From: CAVUMR01 sp963742715
GTDB taxonomy: Bacteria; Actinomycetota; Actinomycetes; Mycobacteriales; Micromonosporaceae
DNA: 64,000 nt
Reading direction: 5' to 3'
Assembly: GCA_963742715.1 (NCBI GenBank)
Contig: CAVUMR010000003.1
Location: 1,426,001 to 1,490,000 of the forward strand
Below the pieces are notes generated by a model. The model saw only the letters and a list, made by a program, of their open reading frames with translations, was not told the origin of the DNA and ran no database searches. A program made the translations under genes and the position numbers. Positions 42,305 to 49,688 of this stretch are shown piece by piece. Positions within the stretch are counted from its first letter, which is position 1, and each line of letters opens with the position of its first letter.

Positions 42305-43426
42305 ATGGGCGTATTCACCAGTACCGAGCGCAGCGCCGCGCTCGGGCCGGCCGAGGTCGTGACCGAACCCGGGCATGAACAGGTGGTGTTCTGCCAGGAC
42401 CGGCGGAGTGGCCTGCGGGCCATCATCGCGATCTACTCGACGGCACTGGGCCCGGCGCTCGGCGGCACCCGGTTCTACCCGTACGCCAGTGAGCAGGACG
42501 CCCTGCACGACGTGCTCGGATTGTCCAAGGGGATGGCGTACAAGAACGCGCTCGCCGGCCTGGACCTCGGCGGCGGCAAGGCAGTGATCTGGGGTGACCC
42601 GGCGCAGGACAAGTCCGAAGCACTGCTGCGCGCGTACGGCCGGTTCGTCGAGTCGCTCGGCGGCCGCTACTACACCGCCTGCGACGTCGGTACGTACGTG
42701 GCCGACATGGACGTGATCGCCAAGGAGACCCGCTGGGTGACCGGCCGGTCGCCCGAGCACGGCGGCTGCGGCGACTCGTCGATCCTGACCGCCTTCGGGG
42801 TGTACCAGGGCATGCGCGCGGCCGGTGAACATGTCTGGGGTACGCCGAGCCTGCGCGGTCGCCGGATCGGTATCGCCGGCGTGGGCAAGGTCGGCAAGTA
42901 CCTGGTGCAGCACCTCGTGGCGGAGGGCGCGTCGCTGGTGGTCACCGACGTGAGCGAGCCGGCGATCGAGTGGGTGCGGGCCACCTACCCGCAGGCTGAC
43001 GTGGCCGACGACCCGGACGCGATGATCCGCTCGGGTATCGACGTGTACGCGCCGTGCGCGCTCGGCGGAGCCCTGAACGACGAGAGCGTGCCGGTACTCA
43101 CCGCCAAGGTGGTCTGTGGCGCGGCCAACAACCAGCTCGCGCATCCGGGCATCGAGAAGACCCTGGAGGACCGCGGCATCCTGTACGCGCCGGACTATGT
43201 GGTCAACGCGGGCGGCGTGATCCAGGTGGCCGACGAGATCGAGGGCTTCAACTTCGAGCGGGCCAAGGCCCGCGCGACCCGCATCTACGACACCACGAAG
43301 CAGATCCTCGCCCTGGCCAGCGAAGAAGGTGTACCGCCGGCGGTGGCGGCCGACCGGCTCGCGGAGCGGCGGATGGCCGAATGCGGTCGGTTGCGGACGA
43401 TCCTGCTGCCGGGACAGGGTCGCTGA
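42305..43426 (+). CDS. Leucine/valine dehydrogenase
   Basis: A 373-residue NAD-dependent branched-chain amino-acid dehydrogenase of the Glu/Leu/Phe/Val family. The active-site segment is GMAYKNALAGLDLGGGKAVI, with Lys80 and Lys92 as the substrate and catalytic lysines. The NAD site is GIAGVGKVGKYLV near residue 186, and CGAANNQLAHP is another signature. It deaminates leucine or valine to the keto acid and so supplies branched-chain precursors. ATG at 42305 follows CAGGAG. The equivalent gene in Streptomyces is vdh. Confidence 0.95.
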   Translation: MGVFTSTERSAALGPAEVVTEPGHEQVVFCQDRRSGLRAIIAIYSTALGPALGGTRFYPYASEQDALHDVLGLSKGMAYKNALAGLDLGGGKAVIWGDPAQDKSEALLRAYGRFVESLGGRYYTACDVGTYVADMDVIAKETRWVTGRSPEHGGCGDSSILTAFGVYQGMRAAGEHVWGTPSLRGRRIGIAGVGKVGKYLVQHLVAEGASLVVTDVSEPAIEWVRATYPQADVADDPDAMIRSGIDVYAPCALGGALNDESVPVLTAKVVCGAANNQLAHPGIEKTLEDRGILYAPDYVVNAGGVIQVADEIEGFNFERAKARATRIYDTTKQILALASEEGVPPAVAADRLAERRMAECGRLRTILLPGQGR

Positions 43427-43561
43427 CCGGCGGGTTCGTCGTCGCTGCTGGCTCGCCGTCGCTGCTGGCTCGGTGACCGGGCCGGCGTCCGCGCCGGCTC
43501 GCTGATGTTGCCGGTGCGTTCCCTGCTGGCCCGGTGACCGGGCCGGCTGCTCGACCCAGGT

Positions 43562-43604
43562 GTGTTGTCCCGGGTCGGGGTCGCTGACCCCGGCCCGGGA
43601 ACAC
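43562..43604 (+). terminator. Hairpin terminator after the leucine/valine dehydrogenase gene
   Basis: A long stem of about 19 pairs with one bulge and one G-U wobble and a GCT loop. Before it, 43433-43560 contains degenerate copies of GCTGCTGGCTCG and GGTGACCGGGCCGG. Between 43605 and 43848 lie another short dyad (CGCCCTCTGGAGGGCG) and presumably the DUF3073 promoter. Confidence 0.65.
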
Positions 43605-43848
43605 CGGCGTCGACGCGTCACGCGGTAGCGGCCAGAGTCGACGCGGGCTCCTTACGGAACGTGTCGCGTGACAATCTCTCCGCGCTCTTCACCCGGCAAC
43701 CGGCCAGTTTCCGACAAGGCGCCCTCTGGAGGGCGGGCCGACGTGCAATCGGCGAGGTCGGCGCTGTACCGTTGTAGCCACGAGAGATGCCTAACGTCAC
43801 CGGGGTTGCCTCGGGCTGCCCCGTCATTCTGTGCGAGGGGGTCGAGCC

Positions 43849-44070
43849 ATGGGGCGCGGCCGTGCTAAGGCCAAGCAGACAAAAGTGGCCCGGGAACTGA
43901 AGTACCACACCCCCAACACCGATCTGACCGCACTTCAGCGCGAGCTGAGCGGCCAGGGCGGATCGGGTGGCGAGCTCGAGGATGAGTTCGACGACGACAC
44001 GGACGACGACGATCCATACGTCGCCTACGTCGACGAGGACGAAGACGAGGAGCCGGCGCGCGGGCGCTGA
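43849..44070 (+). CDS. DUF3073 family protein
   Basis: A 73-residue small actinobacterial protein. The basic N-terminus GRGRAKAKQTKVARELKYHTP is the conserved DUF3073 core, followed by a very acidic C-terminus (DDDTDDDDPYVAYVDEDEDEE). The function is unknown; the basic part suggests nucleic-acid contact. ATG at 43849 follows GAGGGGG. In Streptomyces it lies directly next to purM; here 1.9 kb of repeats and the graspetide pair come between. Confidence 0.93.
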   Translation: MGRGRAKAKQTKVARELKYHTPNTDLTALQRELSGQGGSGGELEDEFDDDTDDDDPYVAYVDEDEDEEPARGR

Positions 44071-44102
44071 AGCGCCGTCGCGACCTCGACCGCACCTCTT
44101 CT

Positions 44103-44124
44103 AGCCGCCCTTCCAGGGGCGGCT
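44103..44124 (+). terminator. Hairpin terminator after DUF3073
   Basis: AGCCGCCC and GGGCGGCT pair around a short loop and are followed by TTT, 32 bases beyond the stop. The same hairpin opens each unit of the repeat array that follows. Confidence 0.65.
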
Positions 44125-44470
44125 TTGGCAACCCCACCGCCACCTCGGGGGTACTTCCGTTGCCATAGCCGCCCTTCCCGGGGCGGCCCGAGCAACCCCA
44201 CCGCCGCCTCGCGGCTCGGTCCGTCACCCGGCCACCGCCCCTCCCGGGGCGGCCCGAGCAACCCCACCGCCGCCTCGCGGCTCGGTCCGTCGCCCGGCCA
44301 CCGCCCCCTCCCAGGCGGCTTCAGCAACCAACCCCACCCCCACTTCGCGGGCGCCCGTCGCCCTTCCCGGGCGGCCTCAGCAACCCCATCGCCGCCTCAC
44401 GGGTTCTCCGCTCCCCGCCTACCGCCACGCTGGCGGTCCGGACCGGAGGAGCCGCGACGCCGCGGTGGTT
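44103..44470. repeat. Array of about 66-bp hairpin-containing tandem repeats
   Basis: At least five units starting near 44103, 44167, 44233, 44299 and 44357. Each unit has an inverted repeat (CCGCCCCTCCCGGGGCGG or a variant), then AGCAACCCCACCGCCGCCTC, then a CGGCTCGGTCCGTC-like stretch. A last fragment near 44421 keeps only the hairpin in altered form. The stems vary in sequence but keep pairing, for example CCGCCC/GGGCGG and GTCGCCC/GGGCGGC. No gene lies in it. Confidence 0.85.
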
Positions 44471-44517
44471 GCGCTCCCACCCCGCCGCCAACTCTCGACT
44501 CGCCGTTACTGAACGTG

Positions 44518-44533
44518 ACGGACACGTGTCCGT
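44518..44533. promoter_or_regulatory. Perfect 16-bp palindrome upstream of the graspetide precursor
   Basis: ACGGACACGTGTCCGT is a perfect inverted repeat, 130 bases before tgmA. A lone TTGACG at 44601-44606 lies between it and the gene, but no matching -10 was found. The palindrome could be an operator for the tgmAB unit; no regulator gene is adjacent. Confidence 0.5.
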
Positions 44534-44663
44534 TATTGGCGTAAATCTGGCGGTTCGGTGGGGATCACGATCTGTCCGACAAGCCCGATCTGGTGTTTAC
44601 TTGACGCGCTCCGGAGCGAGACACTGAACGCGAATAGTCCTACACATCAGGGGGTCGACATCG

Positions 44664-44888
44664 ATGCCGATGCAGTCTCCGAGCCGGCCTTTCGGCCTAC
44701 GGTTCGCGGTCACGCCATCTACCACCATCGATATCGATCTCGACGCGATTGACTACGACGAAGACCGGCAGATCGCCATGACATGGTCGGGCGGTCAACG
44801 CGTTCCCCTTACCGACCACCGGATGGGCGTCACACTGCAGAGCAGCGGCGAGGTCCCCCGCGAGGACGACATCTGGGACAAATCCTGA
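44664..44888 (+). CDS. tgmA: Graspetide (ATP-grasp-modified RiPP) precursor, TgmA type
   Basis: A 74-residue precursor peptide. The leader has SRPFGLRFA (residues 7-15), the conserved P-F/W-GLR motif that Tgm-type precursors present to their ATP-grasp ligase, then DAIDYDEDRQIAMT. The likely core is the C-terminal 25-30 residues, with Thr50, Thr57, Ser60, Ser61 and Lys73 as possible donors and Asp51, Glu63, Glu67, Asp68, Asp69 and Asp72 as possible acceptors for omega-ester or amide links. AGGGGG lies about ten bases before the ATG. The gene ends 16 bases before tgmB. No methyltransferase or exporter gene is adjacent. Confidence 0.88.
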   Translation: MPMQSPSRPFGLRFAVTPSTTIDIDLDAIDYDEDRQIAMTWSGGQRVPLTDHRMGVTLQSSGEVPREDDIWDKS

Positions 44889-44904
44889 CATTAACGGCAC
44901 ACCG

Positions 44905-45873
44905 TTGATTGACCGCGACACAGTTCTCGTACTCACCCGGCGCCTCGATCCGACCGCAGACCTTGTGGTGCTCGAGCTCGGCCGCCGAGGCGTACCGGTG
45001 TTCCGTTGTGATCTTGCCGACTTCCCGCAACGGCTCCGGCTGGCCGCCGAGTTCCACGGCCAGTGGGCCGGCACTCTCCGTACTGGCAGCAGGAGCCTGG
45101 ACCTGCGCCGGGTGCGGTCCGCGTACTACCGCCGCCCGTCCCCGCCCGAGCTGCCGGCCGGGATGTCCGACACCGAACAACAGTGGGCGGCGACCGAGGC
45201 GCGAGCCGCGCTGGACGGGCTGCTGGCGGCGGTACCGGACTGGCTGAACCATCCCAGTCGGCTCGAACACGCCGAGCACAAGCCGGTACAACTGGCCGCC
45301 GCGGCCGCCGTGGGGCTGACCACGCCCCGCACGTTGATCACCAACGATCCCGCCTCGGCCGCCGACTTCGTCGGACGGGTCGGCCGGGCGGTGTACAAGC
45401 CGTTCTCCTCCACGGTCCGGTCCGAGGCCGGGAAGCAGTTCGTGTACACCACCGTGGTGACGCCGTCCGACCTGGCCGGCGCGGGAGTCGAGCACACGGC
45501 GCACCTGTTCCAGGAGTGGGTCGACAAGGACCACGAGGTACGGCTCACCGTGGTGGATGACCAGTTCTTCGCCGCCCGCCTGCTCGGTACGTCGGCGCGG
45601 GCGCAGATGGACTGGCGGTCCGACTACGACTCGATCGAGTACGCGGTGACCGAGCCGCCGCCGCCGGTCGGCACCGCGGTACGCCGAATGCTCGAACACC
45701 TGGGTCTACGGTTCGCGGCGATGGACTTCGTCGTCAGGCCGGACGGCAGGTGGGTGTTCCTCGACCTCAACCCGAACGGCCAATGGGGCTGGATCGAGAA
45801 CGAGACCGGGCTGCCGATCTGTACCGCGATCGCGGACGCGCTCACCCGACCGTTGCCGCAGCTCCCGACCTAG
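44905..45873 (+). CDS. tgmB: Graspetide ATP-grasp ligase, TgmB type
   Basis: A 322-residue ATP-grasp enzyme of the RiPP maturase group. It begins VLVLTRRLDPTADLVVLELGRRGVPVFRCD, as in TgmB proteins. The ATP-grasp fold shows YKPFSST (Lys165), FQEWVDKDHEVRLTVV (Glu204) and the metal site FLDLNPNGQWGWIE (Asp287, Asn289). It should phosphorylate side-chain carboxylates of TgmA and join them to Ser/Thr/Lys side chains. The start appears to be TTG at 44905 with no clear Shine-Dalgarno, so translation probably depends on tgmA read-through coupling. Confidence 0.92.
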   Translation: MIDRDTVLVLTRRLDPTADLVVLELGRRGVPVFRCDLADFPQRLRLAAEFHGQWAGTLRTGSRSLDLRRVRSAYYRRPSPPELPAGMSDTEQQWAATEARAALDGLLAAVPDWLNHPSRLEHAEHKPVQLAAAAAVGLTTPRTLITNDPASAADFVGRVGRAVYKPFSSTVRSEAGKQFVYTTVVTPSDLAGAGVEHTAHLFQEWVDKDHEVRLTVVDDQFFAARLLGTSARAQMDWRSDYDSIEYAVTEPPPPVGTAVRRMLEHLGLRFAAMDFVVRPDGRWVFLDLNPNGQWGWIENETGLPICTAIADALTRPLPQLPT

Positions 45874-45909
45874 TGGTGGCGCCAGCCGCGCGACCCGTCC
45901 GGACATGTA

Positions 45910-45942
45910 CGGGCCGCCCCGGCGCAACGCCAGGGCGGCCCG
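45910..45942. terminator. Bidirectional terminator between tgmB and purM
   Basis: A 15-pair stem with one mismatch and a CAA loop, between two converging genes and lying 14 bases from the purM stop. It fits either strand. Confidence 0.8.
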
Positions 45943-45955
45943 ATCCGAGCTGTGT

Positions 45956-47176
45956 TCAGCCGCGGGTGTGCGAACCCAGCAGCTGTACGGTGCCGGTGCC
46001 CTCCACGATCTCGCCGGCCAGCCACGCCTTGACGTGGCGGGCGGCGAGGAATGCCAGGGCGCGGTCCACATCAGTGGCCGAGACGATCGCGGCCATCCCG
46101 ACGCCCATGTTGAACGTGCGCTCCATCTCTTCCTGGTCGATCCGACCCCTGGTCGCGACCAGGTCGAAGATCGGCTTCGGGCGCCAGGTGGAGCGGTCCA
46201 CCACCGCGTCGAGGTGCGGCGGAAGTACCCGCACCAGGTTGCCCGGAATGCCACCACCGGTGACGTGGGCGAACGCGTGTACCTCGCACTCCTTGGTGAG
46301 CGCCAGGCAGTCCTTGGCGTAGATCTTGGTCGGCGTCAGCAGCTCTTCGCCGAGCGTGCGCTGCCGGCCGAGATCCTCGACCACGGTGTCCAGCTTCATC
46401 CGGCCGGCGCCGAGCAGCACATGACGTACCAGCGAATATCCGTTGGAGTGCAGGCCGGACGAGCCGAGCGCGATCACCGCGTCGCCGACCTCGACCCGGT
46501 CCTCACCGAGTACGTCATCGGCCTCGACCACGCCGATCCCGGTACCGGCGATGTCGTACTCGTCCGAGCGCAGCATGCCGGGGTGTTCGGCGACTTCACC
46601 GCCGAGCAGTGAGCAGCCGGCGTACCCGCAGCCGTCCGCGATACCGGCGACGATCTCGACGATCCGCTCCGGCACCACCTCGCCACAGGCGACGTAGTCC
46701 TGCAGGAACAGCGGTTCCGCGCCACAGACCACCAGGTCGTCGACGACCATCGCGACCAGGTCGATCCCGACCGTGTCGTGGATGTTCATCTGCTGGGCGA
46801 TGACGAGCTTGGTACCGACGCCATCGGTGGACGAGGCGAGCAGCGGCTTGCGGTACTTCTCGACGTCGAGCGTGAACAGCCCGGCGAAGCCCCCGATACC
46901 GCCGACAACCTCCGGCCGGTACGTCTTACGAACCTTGCTCTTCATCAGCTCAACCGCCCGCTCACCAGCCTCGATGCTCACCCCGGCGGCGGCGTAGCTA
47001 GCCCCGCGCTTGCGCGACCGGCCCGCGCCGCCACTCCATGGAACGGTCCTCGGTGCCAGATCGACGGGTGCCGGCTCGGCCGGCGCCGGATCGGCTGGCG
47101 CCGGATCGGCTGGCGTCGAGTTCGCGGGCGTCGGTGGTACAGGCGTCGAGTTTGCAGGCTCGGTCACCTGAGTCAC
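45956..47176 (-). CDS. purM: PurM, phosphoribosylformylglycinamidine cyclo-ligase, with an N-terminal low-complexity extension
   Basis: A 406-residue enzyme that closes the imidazole ring to give AIR in purine synthesis. The family core starts near residue 57 (GASYAAAGVSIEAGERAVELMK) and shows GGIGGFAGLF, SSTDGVGTKL and HVTGGGIPGNL. The first 55 residues are an added tail of Thr/Pro/Ala repeats (ADPAPADPAPAEPAP), encoded by 15-bp repeats around 47075-47150. GTG at 47176 with GAGGGGAG upstream makes the tail part of the gene. The gene follows purF by 42 bases. Confidence 0.95.
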   Translation of the reverse strand: MTQVTEPANSTPVPPTPANSTPADPAPADPAPAEPAPVDLAPRTVPWSGGAGRSRKRGASYAAAGVSIEAGERAVELMKSKVRKTYRPEVVGGIGGFAGLFTLDVEKYRKPLLASSTDGVGTKLVIAQQMNIHDTVGIDLVAMVVDDLVVCGAEPLFLQDYVACGEVVPERIVEIVAGIADGCGYAGCSLLGGEVAEHPGMLRSDEYDIAGTGIGVVEADDVLGEDRVEVGDAVIALGSSGLHSNGYSLVRHVLLGAGRMKLDTVVEDLGRQRTLGEELLTPTKIYAKDCLALTKECEVHAFAHVTGGGIPGNLVRVLPPHLDAVVDRSTWRPKPIFDLVATRGRIDQEEMERTFNMGVGMAAIVSATDVDRALAFLAARHVKAWLAGEIVEGTGTVQLLGSHTRG

Positions 47177-47218
47177 GCCAATCTCCCCTCACGGGCTGCC
47201 ACAACGAAGCCCACCTGG

Positions 47219-48916
47219 TCACGGATGACGCGGCGCGCCTTTGCCGGAGGTACCGGCGGCTACTCGCAGTACATCATCCTGTGCGGAACGGTCCTCCGGC
47301 TGATCGGCGATGCCGCTGCCGGCTCCGGCTCCGTTGCCAGATGCATCCTGTACACGCTCGACTGGTGTGTCGCGTTCGACTCCGATGGCGTCGCGTACAC
47401 CAGTAGTGGTCTGCCGGCGGGGTCCTGGCTCGGCGTGGTGCGTATCCCGGTCGGTGCCGTTGGCACCGCGCCGACCGAGCCCCTCCAGCACATGCTTCCC
47501 GATGAGCTCGTCGGCGGGAAGTGCGATCGGGTACCTGCCGTCGAAGCACGCCGAGCAGAGTCGGGTGCTCGGCTGCTCGGTGGCGGCGATCAGACCGTCC
47601 AGCGAAACGTACCCGAGCGAGTCGGCGCCGATCGAGCGGCGGATCCCGTCGGTGTCGAGGCCACCGGCGATCAACTCGGCCCGGCTGGCGAAGTCGATCC
47701 CGTAGAAGCACGGCCACTTCACCGGTGGCGAGGAGATCCGTACGTGCACCTCGACCGCGCCGGACTCGCGGAGCATGCGTACCAGTGCGCGCTGCGTGTT
47801 GCCGCGCACGATCGAGTCGTCCACGACCACGATCCGCTTGCCCCGGATGTGTTCCCGCAGCGGATTGAGCTTGAGCCTGATGCCGAGCTGCCGGATCGTC
47901 TGCGACGGCTGGATGAAGGTACGCCCGACATAGGAGTTCTTCACCAGGCCGGCGCTGTACGGGATGCCCGACTCCTCGGCGTAGCCGATCGCCGCGGGAG
48001 TACCGGACTCCGGCACCGGGATCACCATGTCGGCGTCGACCGGGTGCTCGCGGGCGAGCTTGCGCCCGACTCCGACCCGGGTGGCATACACGTTCCGGCC
48101 GCCCATCGTGGTGTCCGGGCGGGCCAGGTACACGTACTCGAACAGGCAGCCCTTCGGCTCCGGGTTGGCGAACCGGGAGCTGCGCAGCCCGTCCTCGTCG
48201 ATCGCGAGCAGCTCGCCCGGCTCGACCTCGCGCACGAACGACGCGCCCACGATGTCCAGCGCGGCGGTTTCACTCGCCACCACCCAGCCGCGCTCCAGCC
48301 GGCCGAGCACCAGCGGGCGCACCCCGTGCGCGTCGCGCGCGGCGTACAGCGTGTTCTCGTTCATGAACACGAAGCTGAACGCGCCGCGCAGCACCGGCAG
48401 CACCTCGAGCGCGGCGGCCTCGGTGGACAGGTCGGGCCGGGCGGCCAGCAGGGCGGTGACCAGGGTGGTGTCGTTCGTCGATCCGTCCGCACCGAGGTCG
48501 GGCACCTGCCGGGCGAGCTCGGCGGTATTGACCAGGTTGCCGTTGTGGGCCAACGCGATGGTCGCGCCGGCGGTTGTCGAGCGCAGCGTCGGCTGTGCGT
48601 TTTCCCAGGTGGACGCACCGGTGGTGGAGTAGCGGGTGTGCCCGATCGCGATGTGGCCGCGCAGGCTGGCCAGCGTCGGCTCGTCGAAGACCTGCGCCAC
48701 CAGGCCGAGGTCCTTGTACACGACGACGCCCGAGCCGTCGCTGACCGCGATGCCGGCCGCTTCCTGCCCCCGGTGCTGCAGCGCGTACAGGCCGAAGTAG
48801 GTCAACTTGGCGACCTCTTCACCCTGCGCCCAGGCACCGAAGACGCCGCAGGCGTCCTGGGGGCCCGGGTGGTGCGGATCGAGGTCGTTGGTCAGTCGCC
48901 CGTCACCTCGGGGCAC
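47219..48916 (-). CDS. purF: PurF, amidophosphoribosyltransferase, Fe-S type
   Basis: A 565-residue enzyme for the first committed step of purine synthesis. The glutaminase nucleophile is Cys23 after a 22-residue propeptide (DACGVFG). The PRPP loop is VVVDDSIVRGNT. Cysteines in GCLFEYVY, WPCFYGID and LCSACFDG match the four ligands of the 4Fe-4S cluster of the Bacillus-type enzyme. The last 80 residues are a low-complexity tail not needed for the family. GTG at 48916 has GGAGGAG at good spacing. Confidence 0.96.
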   Translation of the reverse strand: MPRGDGRLTNDLDPHHPGPQDACGVFGAWAQGEEVAKLTYFGLYALQHRGQEAAGIAVSDGSGVVVYKDLGLVAQVFDEPTLASLRGHIAIGHTRYSTTGASTWENAQPTLRSTTAGATIALAHNGNLVNTAELARQVPDLGADGSTNDTTLVTALLAARPDLSTEAAALEVLPVLRGAFSFVFMNENTLYAARDAHGVRPLVLGRLERGWVVASETAALDIVGASFVREVEPGELLAIDEDGLRSSRFANPEPKGCLFEYVYLARPDTTMGGRNVYATRVGVGRKLAREHPVDADMVIPVPESGTPAAIGYAEESGIPYSAGLVKNSYVGRTFIQPSQTIRQLGIRLKLNPLREHIRGKRIVVVDDSIVRGNTQRALVRMLRESGAVEVHVRISSPPVKWPCFYGIDFASRAELIAGGLDTDGIRRSIGADSLGYVSLDGLIAATEQPSTRLCSACFDGRYPIALPADELIGKHVLEGLGRRGANGTDRDTHHAEPGPRRQTTTGVRDAIGVERDTPVERVQDASGNGAGAGSGIADQPEDRSAQDDVLRVAAGTSGKGAPRHP

Positions 48917-48966
48917 TACCGCTCCTCCGTGAAGCTGTGGGAAATGCCGGGGAAATCGGTTGCAAC

Positions 48967-49008
48967 AGTGTACGTGAAATGCGGTGAATTCACAGAGAGC
49001 AACTCTCT
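48967..49008 (-). promoter_or_regulatory. Candidate purF promoter with two adjoining palindromes
   Basis: On the minus strand TACACT (48972-48967) could be a -10 element 50 bases before purF. Just upstream are GTGAATTCAC (48984-48993), a perfect 10-bp palindrome, and directly next to it AGAGAG-CAA-CTCTCT (48994-49008). They lie where an operator controlling purF-purM would be expected. Confidence 0.35.
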
Positions 49009-49020
49009 CGACGCTTACCG

Positions 49021-49437
49021 TTATCTAGTATCCGGATTGTCCGGTTCGTGTGAAATGCCTGACGCCAGCGGCAGGTACCCGGACAGGTCGGCACGGATGC
49101 CGCTCGCCCGTACCCGACCGCCGCTGACCGCGTCCGCCCAGGTCAGCCGGCCGGTTGCCAGCCGTACCCAGGTCAACGGATCGGTCTCCACCACGTTGGG
49201 CGGCGTACCGCGGGTGTGCCGCGGACCCTCGCCACATTGGATCGCGCCGTACGGCGGGATCCGCACCTCGATGCTGCGCCCCGGAACCGTCGCGGCCAGC
49301 TCGGCGAGCAACGCGCGGGTGGCGTCCCGCAGCGCGTCACCGGCCGGCTCGGTCCCGGCGTCCAGGGCCGCCACCACGGCTTTCACCACCGGTCGCTGGT
49401 CCACGGAAGATACCGGGACACTGCTGCGGCGGGGCAC
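49021..49437 (-). CDS. Sterol-carrier-like (SCP) family protein
   Basis: A 138-residue protein related to the actinobacterial sterol carrier family often found near purF. The C-terminal part (SIEVRIPPYGAIQCGEG, ETDPLTWVRLATGRLTWADAVSGGRVRASG) matches the SCP-like fold used by mycothiol-dependent and related proteins. The function is unknown. The start is GTG at 49437. It is on the purF strand, 104 bases upstream, and may share regulation. Confidence 0.8.
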   Translation of the reverse strand: MPRRSSVPVSSVDQRPVVKAVVAALDAGTEPAGDALRDATRALLAELAATVPGRSIEVRIPPYGAIQCGEGPRHTRGTPPNVVETDPLTWVRLATGRLTWADAVSGGRVRASGIRADLSGYLPLASGISHEPDNPDTR

Positions 49438-49688
49438 GACTCGACGATACCGGCCGGCACCGACAACCGCCCCGCCGCCGCCACCGAGCGCGGCGCGAAA
49501 GTCGCCCGTACAGGCACTCCGACCGGCCGCGTCAGCGCCTCCGACGTGCCCGAATGGCCTACCGACGCACTCGTGCCCGGTACACCCGCCTGGTCTGAAG
49601 GCCCCCGGGTCGCGGCTTTGCGCCCCGGCAGGGCATAGTTGCCGATGGCGTGTGTACGCCGCTTGGTGAACACCGGGAGGCGGTGGAC

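Noticed and set aside
44125..44544. Open frame of 139 residues across the 66-bp repeats
   Set aside because: It is a by-product of the repeat array; the translation is Pro/Arg/Ser repeats with no start signal.
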